From: ZC4RG20 sp963702105
GTDB lineage: Bacteria; Pseudomonadota; Gammaproteobacteria; Steroidobacterales; Rariloculaceae
NCBI GenBank assembly: GCA_963702105.1
Contig: OY969712.1
Span: forward strand, 2,728,001-2,792,000
Reading direction: 5' to 3'
Length of the DNA: 64,000 nt
Shown here one piece after another: positions 33,550 through 42,415 of this stretch; the first letter of the stretch is position 1, and each line of letters starts with the position of its first letter. The translations under genes were made by a program, and so were the position numbers. The notes beneath the pieces were generated by a model that did no database searches, was not told the DNA's origin, and worked only from the letters and a program-made list of their open reading frames with translations.

Positions 33550-34653
33550 CTACCTCGGCACCTTCGGCACGAACGCCAGGAACCGCCGCGGGTTGTCGAC
33601 CATGATCCGATGCAGGACGTCGTCGCTCGCCCCGGCGGCCTTGAGCTTCGGCAGGAACACCGTCAGCGTTTTGTCGTAGTGGCTCGAGGCGTCCGCCGAG
33701 AACATGAGGTGATCGGCGAAGCCCGCCTCGATCAAGGCCATGACCATCGGCACCTGCTGGGCGTCGTTATTGCCGCCCTGGCGATCGAAGCCGACGAACG
33801 CCCCGCGCCGACAGATCGCGCGATGCACCGTGACCTTCGGGTCCACGAGATTGCCGAGGTGGCCGATGACGATGCGACCGGGCGGGACGCCCGCATCCTC
33901 GAGAAGATCGAGCTGCTCGAGCGCGGCCTTCCCGGGAATGCCCGTGTGAGTGAAGATCGGCAGGTTCGTCAAGACGTGCGCCCGGCCCACGGCGCGGAAG
34001 ACTTTGCGCTCGTCGGCCGTCATGTAGTCCCAAGATCCGATCTCGCCGAACGCCCCGATGGGGTTCGCCTTCACCTGGCCGAGCAGTCCCTGGACGACCT
34101 CCTCCTCGCTCATCTTCGAGATCGCCTTCGGGTAATACGGCTGCGTGTAATAGCCCGCGCTCGCGACGATCGGCATGCCGGAGGCCATGGACACGCGGCG
34201 CAGGAAATCAATGTCCCGCCCCATGTCCGGATGGCCCGCGTCGACGATACAGGCTACTCCGGCGCTGCGCGCGTTGCGGACGTCGGCCACCATCGCGTCG
34301 AGGTCCCGCGTCGGGCCGGGCGGAGGACCGCGGCGGCTGCCGCCCGGTCCGCCCAGAGTCGGCGGGCCCGTGTCGGCTTCCCCGGGCAATGCATTCTCGG
34401 CTTGCGTCGCGGCCATGGCAGCCAGAAAGCGCTGCATGAAATCCGGCGCCAGCGAGAGGTGCTCGTGAAACAGCGTTGCGCCGCCCGCGAGCTCCTCGGG
34501 CGCGTAATCCCGGAGCAAGCTCCTGATCACTGCGCCCTTCGGGAAGGCCGGCGCGGCGGACACCGCCTTCGGCAACAAGCCGGCGGCAGCCCCGAGGCCC
34601 AGTAAGGCGAGCGCATCACGGCGCGTCAAATGACCGGGACGGATATCGGACAT
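33550..34653 (-). CDS. Tat-exported phosphotriesterase-like hydrolase
   Basis: The 367-residue protein has a Tat signal (TRRDALALLGLGAAAGLLP). The TIM-barrel metal site of the PTE family is present: HEH in ATLFHEHLSLAP, Glu in GAFGEIGSWD replacing the carboxylated Lys of PTE (as in the E. coli homologue PHP), His in FTHTGIPGK, His in IVIGHLGNL and Asp in FSADASSHYD. Likely reactions are lactone or phosphoester hydrolysis in the periplasm. AAGAGGTC precedes the ATG at 34653. It lies 29 bases downstream of an MBL lactonase-like gene. Confidence 0.87.
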   Translation of the reverse strand: MSDIRPGHLTRRDALALLGLGAAAGLLPKAVSAAPAFPKGAVIRSLLRDYAPEELAGGATLFHEHLSLAPDFMQRFLAAMAATQAENALPGEADTGPPTLGGPGGSRRGPPPGPTRDLDAMVADVRNARSAGVACIVDAGHPDMGRDIDFLRRVSMASGMPIVASAGYYTQPYYPKAISKMSEEEVVQGLLGQVKANPIGAFGEIGSWDYMTADERKVFRAVGRAHVLTNLPIFTHTGIPGKAALEQLDLLEDAGVPPGRIVIGHLGNLVDPKVTVHRAICRRGAFVGFDRQGGNNDAQQVPMVMALIEAGFADHLMFSADASSHYDKTLTVFLPKLKAAGASDDVLHRIMVDNPRRFLAFVPKVPR

Positions 34654-34682
34654 GGCAATGACCTCTTGCGTTACAGGCGGTT

Positions 34683-35540
34683 CTAGTCCACGTATTGCGG
34701 CGAGTGCGGCAGCTTCTCGAACGTCGCGAGGTCGTGCTCGATCCACAACGTCCCGTGCGTCTTGTTGAGGAACGCTTCGATCTTCGCACGCGACGTGCGC
34801 GATTCGTCGGCGTTGTATTCGAAGGTCGGCACGCGCCCCGTCGTGCGCTCCTCCGGGTAGTGGTACAAATCGCCCCCGAGCACGATCATGCCCGCGTGCG
34901 CGAGCTTCACGGCCACCACCTGGTGGCCCGGCGTATGTCCGGGCGCCGGCATCACGACGACCGAGCCGTCCCCGAAGACGTCGAGCGATTCGTTGTCGAG
35001 AATCCGCGACTTCGCGTGCTCGAGATCGGCGAACGTCGAGGTATCGATGATCGTGCCTTTCGGGTGCTGCCCGAACATGAAATCGCGCTCGGCCTTCTGA
35101 ACGATCCACGTTGAGCCGGCGAATGCGTTCGCGTTACCCGTATGATCCGAGTGGTAGTGCGACAGCGCGAAGTACGTGATGACCGAAGGCTTGTAGCCGA
35201 TCGCGGCGAGTTGCGGCAGCAGCGGCTTCGCGCTCATGATGCCCTTCGTGACGGTGCCGTCCCCGGCTTGGAAGGCGCTATCGGGAATGCCGCCGGAGTC
35301 GAACATGAGCGTGCCCTTGGGATGCACGATCAGGTACGACGCCATGACGAGGTCGCCTTCCTTGAGCTCGCCGGGCTTGAAGTTGAACAGCGCCGGATCG
35401 AGCGCCTTGATACGGCCGTCGTCGAAGACGTATACGCGCGGGGACGAGACGGCCGCCGGCTTCTGGGCGCCGGCGAACGGTGCCCAGAACAGACCTACGA
35501 CGAAGAGCCAGGCCATTATTCTTCTGATGGTTGTCGACAT
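34683..35540 (-). CDS. Exported N-acyl-homoserine-lactonase-like MBL hydrolase
   Basis: The 285-residue product has a Sec signal (MAWLFVVGLFWAPFAGAQ). The MBL metal ligands are complete: SHYHSDHTGN, APGHTPGHQ, VLGGDLYHYPEE and WIEHD. Order and spacing fit the AhlD/AiiA-type lactonases, which open the lactone ring of acyl-homoserine lactones, though other lactones are possible. GGGAGAA precedes the ATG at 35540. Together with the phosphotriesterase-like gene 29 bases downstream it makes a two-hydrolase operon. Confidence 0.85.
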   Translation of the reverse strand: MSTTIRRIMAWLFVVGLFWAPFAGAQKPAAVSSPRVYVFDDGRIKALDPALFNFKPGELKEGDLVMASYLIVHPKGTLMFDSGGIPDSAFQAGDGTVTKGIMSAKPLLPQLAAIGYKPSVITYFALSHYHSDHTGNANAFAGSTWIVQKAERDFMFGQHPKGTIIDTSTFADLEHAKSRILDNESLDVFGDGSVVVMPAPGHTPGHQVVAVKLAHAGMIVLGGDLYHYPEERTTGRVPTFEYNADESRTSRAKIEAFLNKTHGTLWIEHDLATFEKLPHSPQYVD

Positions 35541-35836
35541 GCGATTCTCCCGGAGGCCGAGATCGGCGGCCTCAGTGTAGCCCAGGCCATCGGCCGCCCC
35601 AACCGTCGGGCTTCGAGATCGCGGCGGCCTCGTTGCGCCAACGTCCCGTTCGATCCCGAGTGCCAGCGCCGAGAGAACGGCGCGATCACGGCCAACAACT
35701 CCGACGCCACCGGCATGGCGAGGCTCGGCTGCAAGGCGCAGTTCGACACCGGCTTTTGCGTGCTGGTCTCGGACGTGAGGGACCGCCGCTTTCCGGTCAT
35801 CGATCGCGAGACGGGCCTCGACGATTCGCCGTAGAC
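35541..35836. other. Gap with a possible gene remnant
   Basis: On the plus strand, about 35632-35834 reads CANVPFDPECQRRENGAITA, GMARLGCKAQFDTGFCVLVS and RFPVIDRETGLDDSP before a TAG. The composition is protein-like and the four Cys are regularly placed, but there is no ribosome site or start nearby and I recognise no family. It may be the tail of a lost gene or chance. Confidence 0.25.
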
Positions 35837-36257
35837 CTAGTCGGTGCGGTGCTCGACCGGCAGCAGCACGCCGCATTCGGTCGTCCGGATCTCGGGCGTC
35901 AAGGTCAACAATTGATGACAGCCGCGCTCGTAGGTCGTGTACGCCTCGGCATAGCCCTTGGGAAAGGCGGCCACTAGCCGTGCCAGCATCGCCCCGGCGT
36001 CAGGAAGCTTGCGGTAATCGAGCGGGACGGGCCGCGGCTCACTCGGCGCCTTGTGCCGCGTCGGGGCGTCGAACACGGCCCGGGTCGCCGAGCCGTCGGT
36101 CTGGACGTGCGCCGCAACGTCGTCCCAGAGCAGCGAGGGCGTAATGCGGGCGAACTGCACATACATCTGGCGAAGGCGCCCGACTGCAGGCGGCGACGGC
36201 GAACAAGCCGACCCAGACGACGGCCCGCGACCCGCGCAACTCGTATCCGTTGCTCAT
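35837..36257 (-). CDS. Small lipoprotein, frameshifted
   Basis: An ATG at 36257 gives SNGYELRGSRAVVWVGLFAV then AACSR, a lipobox-like signal. A shift of one base at the CCC run 36179-36181 then continues as LRQMYVQFARITPSLLWDDV and on to VEHRTD. Removing one base gives a continuous reading of about 139 residues. Without the repair only the 109-residue part from ATG 36166 would be called. The family is unknown. It lies 60 bases downstream of a secreted-protein gene on the same strand and may share its transcript. Confidence 0.5.
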
Positions 36258-36317
36258 GACCGGCCACGTTCTCTGGATGGAATCGACTTACGGCGAGGAA
36301 CGATTCACCCAGGTCCC

Positions 36318-37079
36318 TCACCGTTCCCGCGCGCCGGCGTACACCTCGATCCACGACACGTTCGAGCAGCCCGCGAAACCGTGTCCGCCGCCCGGCATGA
36401 GATCGACGAAGCCGATCTCGTCCACACGGCTCAGATCCGGATCGGCGACTTCCCGCGTCGTCACGACCCGCACCGGATCGAGCTCGAACCAGCGCTGATC
36501 GTCGAACGTGACCTCGGAAACCACGAAGTCGCCCGAGAAGGCGTTCTGGCCCACCATCCGACGTTGCGGGCTCTGGAAGGTCTGACTGCCGACGAGCAGC
36601 CTCCCGTCCGCGAGCTTCACGACCGGATGGAGCGCGTGCAAGTCTTCCGTTCGCGTCCGCCATCGCATTCGTGCGAGCCCCGTCAGATCGAGATAGGCCT
36701 TCTTGTTCCGAAGCGTGAGCGCGGCCGGCGACTTCGTGAACCCCGTCCACAGATCCGGGATACCGTTGTGCTGAGTGACCTGAATGTCGCGCGCATCCGA
36801 GCCGTAGAGCCGCAATTCCAAATCGGGTTGGGTCACGGCCTGTTGCGTGATCCGGCGATTCTCGTCGTTGAGCGCCCCGGTATGGGGCGGCTGCTGCCAG
36901 ACTTCGCGGAACAGCAGCGGCGGCGTCACCGCCTGGTGCTCGAGGAAATCCGGGGCTGCCACCGGCGGCTGGGCGTTTGCCCTGCCCGCACCGCATGCGA
37001 GCAGCACGGTCGAGGCTGCAAGCGCCGCCCAGGCGCTCGCGCCCGAGCGGATCCGCATGCCTGAAATGATCGCGTCCAT
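36318..37079 (-). CDS. Secreted protein of unknown function
   Basis: The 253-residue protein has a signal peptide (WAALAASTVLLACGAGRANA) and a beta-rich mature part: LLFREVWQQPPHTGALNDEN, LELRLYGSDARDIQVTQHNG, KKAYLDLTGLARMRWRTRTE and RVDEIGFVDLMPGGGHG. The order resembles a carbohydrate-binding-like jelly roll, but I cannot name a family. GGAGGAGACT directly before the ATG at 37079 is a very good ribosome site. Possibly one transcript with the small lipoprotein downstream. Confidence 0.7.
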   Translation of the reverse strand: MDAIISGMRIRSGASAWAALAASTVLLACGAGRANAQPPVAAPDFLEHQAVTPPLLFREVWQQPPHTGALNDENRRITQQAVTQPDLELRLYGSDARDIQVTQHNGIPDLWTGFTKSPAALTLRNKKAYLDLTGLARMRWRTRTEDLHALHPVVKLADGRLLVGSQTFQSPQRRMVGQNAFSGDFVVSEVTFDDQRWFELDPVRVVTTREVADPDLSRVDEIGFVDLMPGGGHGFAGCSNVSWIEVYAGARER

Positions 37080-37101
37080 AGTCTCCTCCCGGCCTCGGCG
37101 T

Positions 37102-37139
37102 TACGACTCCCGGCGCTAGATACGACTCCCGGCGCTAGA
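37102..37139. repeat. 19-bp perfect tandem duplication
   Basis: TACGACTCCCGGCGCTAGA occurs twice head to tail, at 37102-37120 and 37121-37139, in the non-coding DNA just upstream of the secreted-protein gene that starts at 37079. It is probably a recent slippage or duplication and may double a regulatory site. Confidence 0.85.
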
Positions 37140-37351
37140 GATTACCGCGAAGGCGCACCGAACGGGGAGACCGCCGGTCCGCCGGTAGTGCTATGGTTGC
37201 GCCATGTGTCGGCCTCGCTGGGCTCCCAGGGAGCGCAGCCGGGCTTCCTCGCCCATTGCTGGGCCCAGGTCGACGACGGCCGGTGCTTCGCCGCCCTGAA
37301 CGCCGACGCCGCCGGCGTCGACGCGTGGCTCACACTGAGAGAGGCCGAGCG

Positions 37352-38677
37352 TCATCGGGCCGACCCTTCGTAGGTCACCCTCCAGATGCGCCCGCCCGTA
37401 TCGTCGCCGATGTAGAGCGCCCCGTCGGGCCCGACCGCGAGGCCGCTGGGCCGGCCGACCTTGCCCGCTGCCGTCTTCAGGCGCTCGAAGTCGTCCGCGA
37501 AGATTTCCCACGGCCCCTCGATCTTGCCAGCGGCGTCCATGGGCACGAACACGACGGAGTAGCCGCCCACGTCCGCGCGGCGCGGTACGACCGCCCCGTG
37601 AAAGGCGATGAAGGCCCCGTTACGATAGCGCGCCGGAAACTGCGTGCCCGCATAAAAGACCAGATCGTCGGGCGCCCAATGGCCCGGAAAGGCGACGAGC
37701 GGCTCCTTGTAGCGGCCGGGCTCCGCCGGCGTCTTGCCGTCGCCGCCGTATTCGGGCATGACCATGCGCTCGTGCCGACGCGGGTCGTAGTACGTATACG
37801 GGAAGCCGAGGTCGTCGCCCTCGTCGATGCGGTGGAATTCCTCGGCCGGCAGTTCGATGTCGTCCGCGGCCGTATAGTGCGCAGGCCAGAGCTCGTGGAG
37901 GCCGTCGCGTCCGTGCATGACGCCGTAGAGCGCGCCCGCCGAAGCATTCCACTCGAGCGCGACGATGTTGCGGTGCCCCGTCGAGTATCGATGGGCGTCC
38001 CGCTCGGCTGACTGGTTGCGGGCCTTTGCGCTGAAGCGAAACACGCCGCCGTGCTTGTCGAGCAAAGTGCAGGGCATGAGCCCGGGAGAGCCCGGCTTAC
38101 CGGGCTCGGCCTGGCATGCGTTCGAAGGCAGGCCGACCTGCGTATAGAGGTGGCCCGCCTCGTCGAACGTGATGGGCTTCGTCCGGTGGCCGCAGCAGGA
38201 CTCGGGCAGATCGGCGACGACGACCTCGGGTTCGGCCGTCGGCACGAGCTCCTTGCCGAGCCGAACGGCGTAGATCGTCGTCATCGACGAGAAATACAGG
38301 CTGCCGTCGTAGATCGCGATTCCCGTATCGATGTCGCGGCTGCCGAAGCGAACCGAGACGTCGGCGGTGCCGTCGCCGTCGGTGTCTCGGAGCGCCTGGA
38401 TGCCGCCGGGCTCGTCCGTCGCGCGGAATTTCGCCTGGCCGGAGCGCAGCGTCACGTAGACGTCGCCGTTGTCTCGAACGGCGATGTGCCGCGGCGTCGG
38501 CAAGCCCTGCGCGAACAGCGTCGCCTTGAAGCCGGCCGGCAACGTAGGAGCGGAATCGAGAGGCACGGAAGCCGTAGTCGGCGGCGCGACCTGAGCGGCG
38601 GCCCAGTGACCGGCAAGACCCGCAAGGCCGGCGAGCGCGGCGACGATCGGCCTTCTCAGGGACAAGCTAGCTCTCAC
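37352..38677 (-). CDS. Exported PQQ-dependent sugar dehydrogenase-like protein (sorbosone dehydrogenase family)
   Basis: The 441-residue protein has a signal peptide (VAALAGLAGLAGHWAAAQ) and a six-bladed beta-propeller of the soluble glucose/sorbosone dehydrogenase type: LPTPRHIAVRDNGDVYVTL, STGHRNIVALEWNASAGALY with the catalytic-region His/Arg, DELGF-like EGDDLGFPYTYYDP, and GRPSGLAVGPDGALYIGDDT at the end. Such enzymes oxidise aldoses in the periplasm and pass electrons to quinones or cytochromes. It contains CCGH and further Cys that could form disulfides. A paralogue lies 124 bases upstream. Confidence 0.85.
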   Translation of the reverse strand: MRASLSLRRPIVAALAGLAGLAGHWAAAQVAPPTTASVPLDSAPTLPAGFKATLFAQGLPTPRHIAVRDNGDVYVTLRSGQAKFRATDEPGGIQALRDTDGDGTADVSVRFGSRDIDTGIAIYDGSLYFSSMTTIYAVRLGKELVPTAEPEVVVADLPESCCGHRTKPITFDEAGHLYTQVGLPSNACQAEPGKPGSPGLMPCTLLDKHGGVFRFSAKARNQSAERDAHRYSTGHRNIVALEWNASAGALYGVMHGRDGLHELWPAHYTAADDIELPAEEFHRIDEGDDLGFPYTYYDPRRHERMVMPEYGGDGKTPAEPGRYKEPLVAFPGHWAPDDLVFYAGTQFPARYRNGAFIAFHGAVVPRRADVGGYSVVFVPMDAAGKIEGPWEIFADDFERLKTAAGKVGRPSGLAVGPDGALYIGDDTGGRIWRVTYEGSAR

Positions 38678-38688
38678 GCGGTTCTCCT

Positions 38689-38740
38689 TCTCGAGACGAC
38701 CATACGTCGCCCGTCTCGAGACACGACTATATGTCGCCCG
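38689..38740. repeat. Imperfect direct repeat with hairpin potential
   Basis: Two similar units start at TCTCGAGAC (38689 and 38714) and end at GTCGCCCG. GAGACG (38693-38698) can pair with CGTCTC (38712-38717), giving a stem-loop between the two sugar dehydrogenase genes. It could attenuate or terminate the upstream transcript, but there is no T-tract. Confidence 0.35.
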
Positions 38741-38801
38741 TCGAAAGGCGGGCGCCGGCCCCGACGCCTCGAGCCGGCCGCCGCCGCCCGCCTGCCGAGA
38801 C

Positions 38802-40139
38802 CTATCGACCCTCGTAAGAGATCCGGAAGATCCTGTTGCCGTCGTCGTCGCTGAGCAGCAGCGAGCCGTCGGGCGCCTCCGTCAGGCTGGCCGGCCGCGC
38901 CCACGGCTGGCCGTCGTCCGTGATGAACCCGACGAGGAAGTCCTTGTAGTTGCCCGTCGGCTTGCCGTCCTTCATCGGCACGCGCACGACCTTGTGCCCG
39001 GTTCGGTTCGCTCGGTTCCACGAGCCGTGAAACACGGTGAAGGCGTCGCCGACGTAGTCTGCCGGGAACGCCGACTTGCCCGAGGTCGCGGTATAGAAGA
39101 TGAAGCCCGTCGGCGCCGAGTGCGCTTGATACGGCACGTCCGGCGTAATGGTCTTGCCGGCGAGGTCCGGCCGTTCGCCGGCGTGCCGCGGATCCTCGTG
39201 ATTGCCCATGTAGTACCAGGGCCAGCCGTAGAAACCGCCCTCCTTCACGCGCGTCGAGTAGTCGGGCACGAGATTGTCGCCGAGCAGATCGCGCTCATTG
39301 ACGGTGCACCACAGATCGCCCGTCTGCGGCTCGATCGCGAGCGCGACGCAATTTCGAATGCCCGTCGCATACGGCTTGCCCGGCTTGTCCGAGCCCACGT
39401 CGAAGACGAGCACGTCGCCGCGGTTCGTCTCGTCGCCCCACGCGGCGCCGACGCCGTGCTCGGCCTCCCACGCCTTGATTTCCGCAGGCGTCTTCTTGGG
39501 TATCTCCTCGGCCACGTTCGAGCCCGAACCGACCGAGACGAACATGCGCTTGCCGTCCTGTGAGAACACGAGATCGCGCGTGAAGTGGTACTCGCCCGTG
39601 GGCGCGAGCTTGGGCACGACGACCTCGGGCTTGCCCGTCGCCTCCATGTCGCCCGTCTTGTAGGGATAGCGCACGACGCGGTTGTTCTCCGCGACGTAGA
39701 GCCATTCGGGTTGGTCGCCGGCCGGGTAGAACTGAAGGCCGAAAGGCCGGTCGAGCCCCTTGGCGTATACGGCCGAGCTCGCGACGCCCGAAAAGTCCTT
39801 CGACGCCCGGAGCACCTTGATGTCGCCCGATTTCGTCTCGGACACGAAGATATCCCCGTTCGGCGCGATGCGCATCACGCGCGGGCCCTTCACGTCCTCC
39901 GTGAAGACGGCCGTGTGGAACCCGGCCGGCACCTCGAGCTTGGCATTCGGTGGCCTCGGCACGACTTTCGGAAAGTTTACGTTGGACTTGCCGGGCGCGG
40001 GCAGGCTCGCGACGTCGATGTGGTGCATCCGGCCCGGAGCGTCGTTCTTCCAGTCCTGCGCCTGCGACTGCGCCGGAAGGCAAAGCGGGGCCGCGGCCAG
40101 AAGCGCGGCGGTGATCGATACGGATCGCCGAGTCAGCAT
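38802..40139 (-). CDS. Exported PQQ-dependent sugar dehydrogenase-like protein (sorbosone dehydrogenase family)
   Basis: The 445-residue protein has a Sec signal (MLTRRSVSITAALLAAAPLC, then AQSQAQ) and the same propeller family as its downstream paralogue: VKGPRVMRIAPNGDIFVSET, DRPFGLQFYPAGDQPEWLYV, YHFTRDLVFSQDGKRMFVSV, ATGIRNCVALAIEPQTGDLW and PASLTEAPDGSLLLSDDDGN. Likely oxidises sorbosone-like aldehydes or aldoses in the periplasm. AGGGGGA precedes the ATG at 40139. Divergent from the Tat-exported alcohol dehydrogenase gene at 40272, so the 132-base gap should hold both promoters. Confidence 0.87.
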   Translation of the reverse strand: MLTRRSVSITAALLAAAPLCLPAQSQAQDWKNDAPGRMHHIDVASLPAPGKSNVNFPKVVPRPPNAKLEVPAGFHTAVFTEDVKGPRVMRIAPNGDIFVSETKSGDIKVLRASKDFSGVASSAVYAKGLDRPFGLQFYPAGDQPEWLYVAENNRVVRYPYKTGDMEATGKPEVVVPKLAPTGEYHFTRDLVFSQDGKRMFVSVGSGSNVAEEIPKKTPAEIKAWEAEHGVGAAWGDETNRGDVLVFDVGSDKPGKPYATGIRNCVALAIEPQTGDLWCTVNERDLLGDNLVPDYSTRVKEGGFYGWPWYYMGNHEDPRHAGERPDLAGKTITPDVPYQAHSAPTGFIFYTATSGKSAFPADYVGDAFTVFHGSWNRANRTGHKVVRVPMKDGKPTGNYKDFLVGFITDDGQPWARPASLTEAPDGSLLLSDDDGNRIFRISYEGR

Positions 40140-40271
40140 GTCATCCCCCTGTCGATTCTCTCGATTCGTAAGTGCCGTTGGACCCATTTTGGCATATTCC
40201 GCGACGGGTCACGTTCCCGCCGGCAGCCGTGCTATCGTCGGGGCCATTGGCCGAGCGGGGGGAGCAGCGTC

Positions 40272-41702
40272 ATGAACGAGTCGAAGGCCGGGGAAACCAC
40301 GGGTTACGGCGAGCGGGACGCCGGCAAAGGCGGCGCAAGCGGCGAAGCCCTCGAAGCCCGCGACCCGGGCGACGCCGGCGAAGGCCTCTCGCGCCGCGCG
40401 ATGCTCAAGGTCGGGGCGCTGGCCGCAGCGGGTCTCGCATCCGCGCGCGCCGCCGCGCAGAACGCCTCGGACGCCGCCGGGCCCGCGATCGCGACGGGCA
40501 CCGTGGCGGGCCGCCCCTTCCGCGCGTTCGTGCGCCACGGCACCGGTTCCTCGATCGAGGACCTGAAGCTGCGCGAGCTCCAACCGCGCCAGGTGCTCGT
40601 CCGCACGCGGGCCTCCTGCGGCTGTTACACGATCACGCGCAGCGTGCTCGGCCAGAACGACGTGCCGAAGGCGCAGATCCCGAACCACTCCGGGATGGGC
40701 GTCGTCGAAGCCGTGGGGACCGAGGTCCGCCGCGTCCGCGTCGGCGACCGCGTCATCGTCTCCGGCTCTCCCGAGTGCGGGCACTGCTATCAGTGCCTTC
40801 ACGGCCACCCGGAGGCCTGCAACTACCTCAATGCCGCGCCGTTCACCGCCCCGATCGCCGACATGGCGGACGGCACCGGCGTCATCGAGCAGGCGGCCAT
40901 CGGCGGCCTCAGCGAGCTCATGGTCGCGCAGGAGGAGTATTGCATTCCCGTATTCACGGACCTGCCGGACGCCCAGCTCGCGCTGCTGGGCGATACACTC
41001 GCGGCAGGCCTCGCGTCCACGATGACCTATGCGCCCGTCGAGCCCGGCTCGGACGTCGTCGTCTTCGGCGCGGGCCCGGTGGGACTGGCCGCCGTGCAGG
41101 GCGCGCGCGCGTACTCCGCCGCGCAGATCATCGTCGTCGACCCCGTCGCCTACCGCCGCGAGACGGCGCTGCGGCTCGGGGCCACGAAAGTCTTCGATCC
41201 CAACGTGGATACCGACACGCTTGTCGAGCGCATCGCCGCGCTCTGCGACGGGCCCACCGACCGCATCGACTCAGGCGGGCGTGGCGCCGGGATCTTCCGC
41301 TACGCGGGCGCGGATTTCGTGATCGAGGCATCCGGCTTCGACGCGTTTCCGCCCGCGGTCGAGACCGGCCCCGACCCTTCGGGTCTGCTCGCCCTGCGCC
41401 AGGCCTGGGACGTGACGCGCGGCGGCGGCCACCTGACTACGCTGGCCGTCCAGCGCGGCGAGATCTCGTTTCCGGCCGCCCGGTTCTGCCTCTCCACGCG
41501 CTCGATTCATGGCGGGCAGATGGGCGGTATGCACGTCATGCGGGACACGCCGCGCATGATCCGGATGATCGAGCACGGCGCGGTGGACGCCGAAGCGATG
41601 ATTGCCGCGACCTATCCGCTCGAAGGCGTCGTCGAAGGGTTCCGCCGCGTCGCCGACCGCACCGCGCTCGGCGTCGTGTTCACTTTCGAATCGACGGCCT
41701 AG
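40272..41702 (+). CDS. Tat-exported zinc-type alcohol dehydrogenase
   Basis: The 476-residue protein has a polar N-terminus and a Tat motif SRRAMLKVGALAAAGLA. The medium-chain dehydrogenase body follows: structural zinc site CGHCYQCLHGHPEAC (four Cys) and Rossmann motif FGAGPVGLAAVQGARA with VVDP, indicating NAD. The catalytic zinc region is altered: Cys of SCGCYTI is kept and His of PNHSG is kept, but the Glu of the usual GHE is Ser. Export of an NAD enzyme is unusual, because NAD is scarce outside the cytoplasm. GGGGAG precedes the ATG. Confidence 0.85.
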   Translation: MNESKAGETTGYGERDAGKGGASGEALEARDPGDAGEGLSRRAMLKVGALAAAGLASARAAAQNASDAAGPAIATGTVAGRPFRAFVRHGTGSSIEDLKLRELQPRQVLVRTRASCGCYTITRSVLGQNDVPKAQIPNHSGMGVVEAVGTEVRRVRVGDRVIVSGSPECGHCYQCLHGHPEACNYLNAAPFTAPIADMADGTGVIEQAAIGGLSELMVAQEEYCIPVFTDLPDAQLALLGDTLAAGLASTMTYAPVEPGSDVVVFGAGPVGLAAVQGARAYSAAQIIVVDPVAYRRETALRLGATKVFDPNVDTDTLVERIAALCDGPTDRIDSGGRGAGIFRYAGADFVIEASGFDAFPPAVETGPDPSGLLALRQAWDVTRGGGHLTTLAVQRGEISFPAARFCLSTRSIHGGQMGGMHVMRDTPRMIRMIEHGAVDAEAMIAATYPLEGVVEGFRRVADRTALGVVFTFESTA

Positions 41703-41724
41703 CCGGCCAGTCCGCCGAGCGGCC

Positions 41725-42015
41725 CTAGGCCGCGTCGGACGCGGCCAGCTCCTGCGGGCGTACCGCGCCGGGCTCGCTGCTCTTGCGGATCGCCTGCAAC
41801 GCGTCGTTCATCTTGAAGGCCACGATCATGAGCTCGCAGCCGATGCGGGTGAAGAGCACCCCGAGCACGATGCCGACGAGCCCGCCGAAGAAAGAGGCCG
41901 TGAACATCGAAACGAGGCCGCCGACGACGACCACGACGAGCATGAGCCAATACAGGAACGTGATGATTTTCGGCGTGAGCATGCTCTCGAAGAAGAAGAA
42001 GCTCTTGAATTCCAT
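41725..42015 (-). CDS. DUF4282 family membrane protein
   Basis: A 96-residue protein beginning MEFKSFFFFESMLTPKIITF, then two membrane helices (about residues 18-37 and 42-60: LYWLMLVVVVVGGLVSMF, GGLVGIVLGVLFTRIGCELM) and a helical tail. This matches DUF4282, small proteins of unknown function often near respiratory or stress genes. AGGTGG precedes the ATG at 42015. It converges with the alcohol dehydrogenase gene. Confidence 0.87.
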   Translation of the reverse strand: MEFKSFFFFESMLTPKIITFLYWLMLVVVVVGGLVSMFTASFFGGLVGIVLGVLFTRIGCELMIVAFKMNDALQAIRKSSEPGAVRPQELAASDAA

Positions 42016-42415
42016 CGCACCACCTGCTGATTAGTTCTTGATGTTAGGCGGGAAACGCGCCCCCCTCGAGCCGGGCACGCGTCCTGCCGGCGCCCCCCCG
42101 CGGGCACGGCAGTAAGCCCCAAGCCTCGGCCCGCATACGTTGCTACGGCTTCCAGATGGCGTCAAGCGGTTTGCCGGCACCGCCCCGCCTTGACCTGGGG
42201 ATGCTCCCCGCGGCCGGGGCGCGCTTCCGGGCAGGGCGGCGAGGCTCCCCCCGGGACTGAGACGCCGCGCCGGGGGCATGCGGCCCCGTCGGCCGGAGCC
42301 TGGCGGCCGCGAAGGTCCTTTAACCTGCTAATCATCCGTCAATGTGAGACCGATCAACGATGGTTGCTCTCGGTCCCGGTATCGTCTTTGCCATCTGCAC
42401 CTTTCCTGGAGGCCC
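42016..42415. other. 400-base G+C-rich gap without a convincing gene
   Basis: Open frames here are Arg/Pro-rich shadows with no ribosome site. The last 90 bases upstream of 42416 have lower G+C (taacctgctaatcatc at 42321) and may contain the promoter of the plus-strand gene that follows. No repeat or RNA gene was recognised. Confidence 0.45.
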
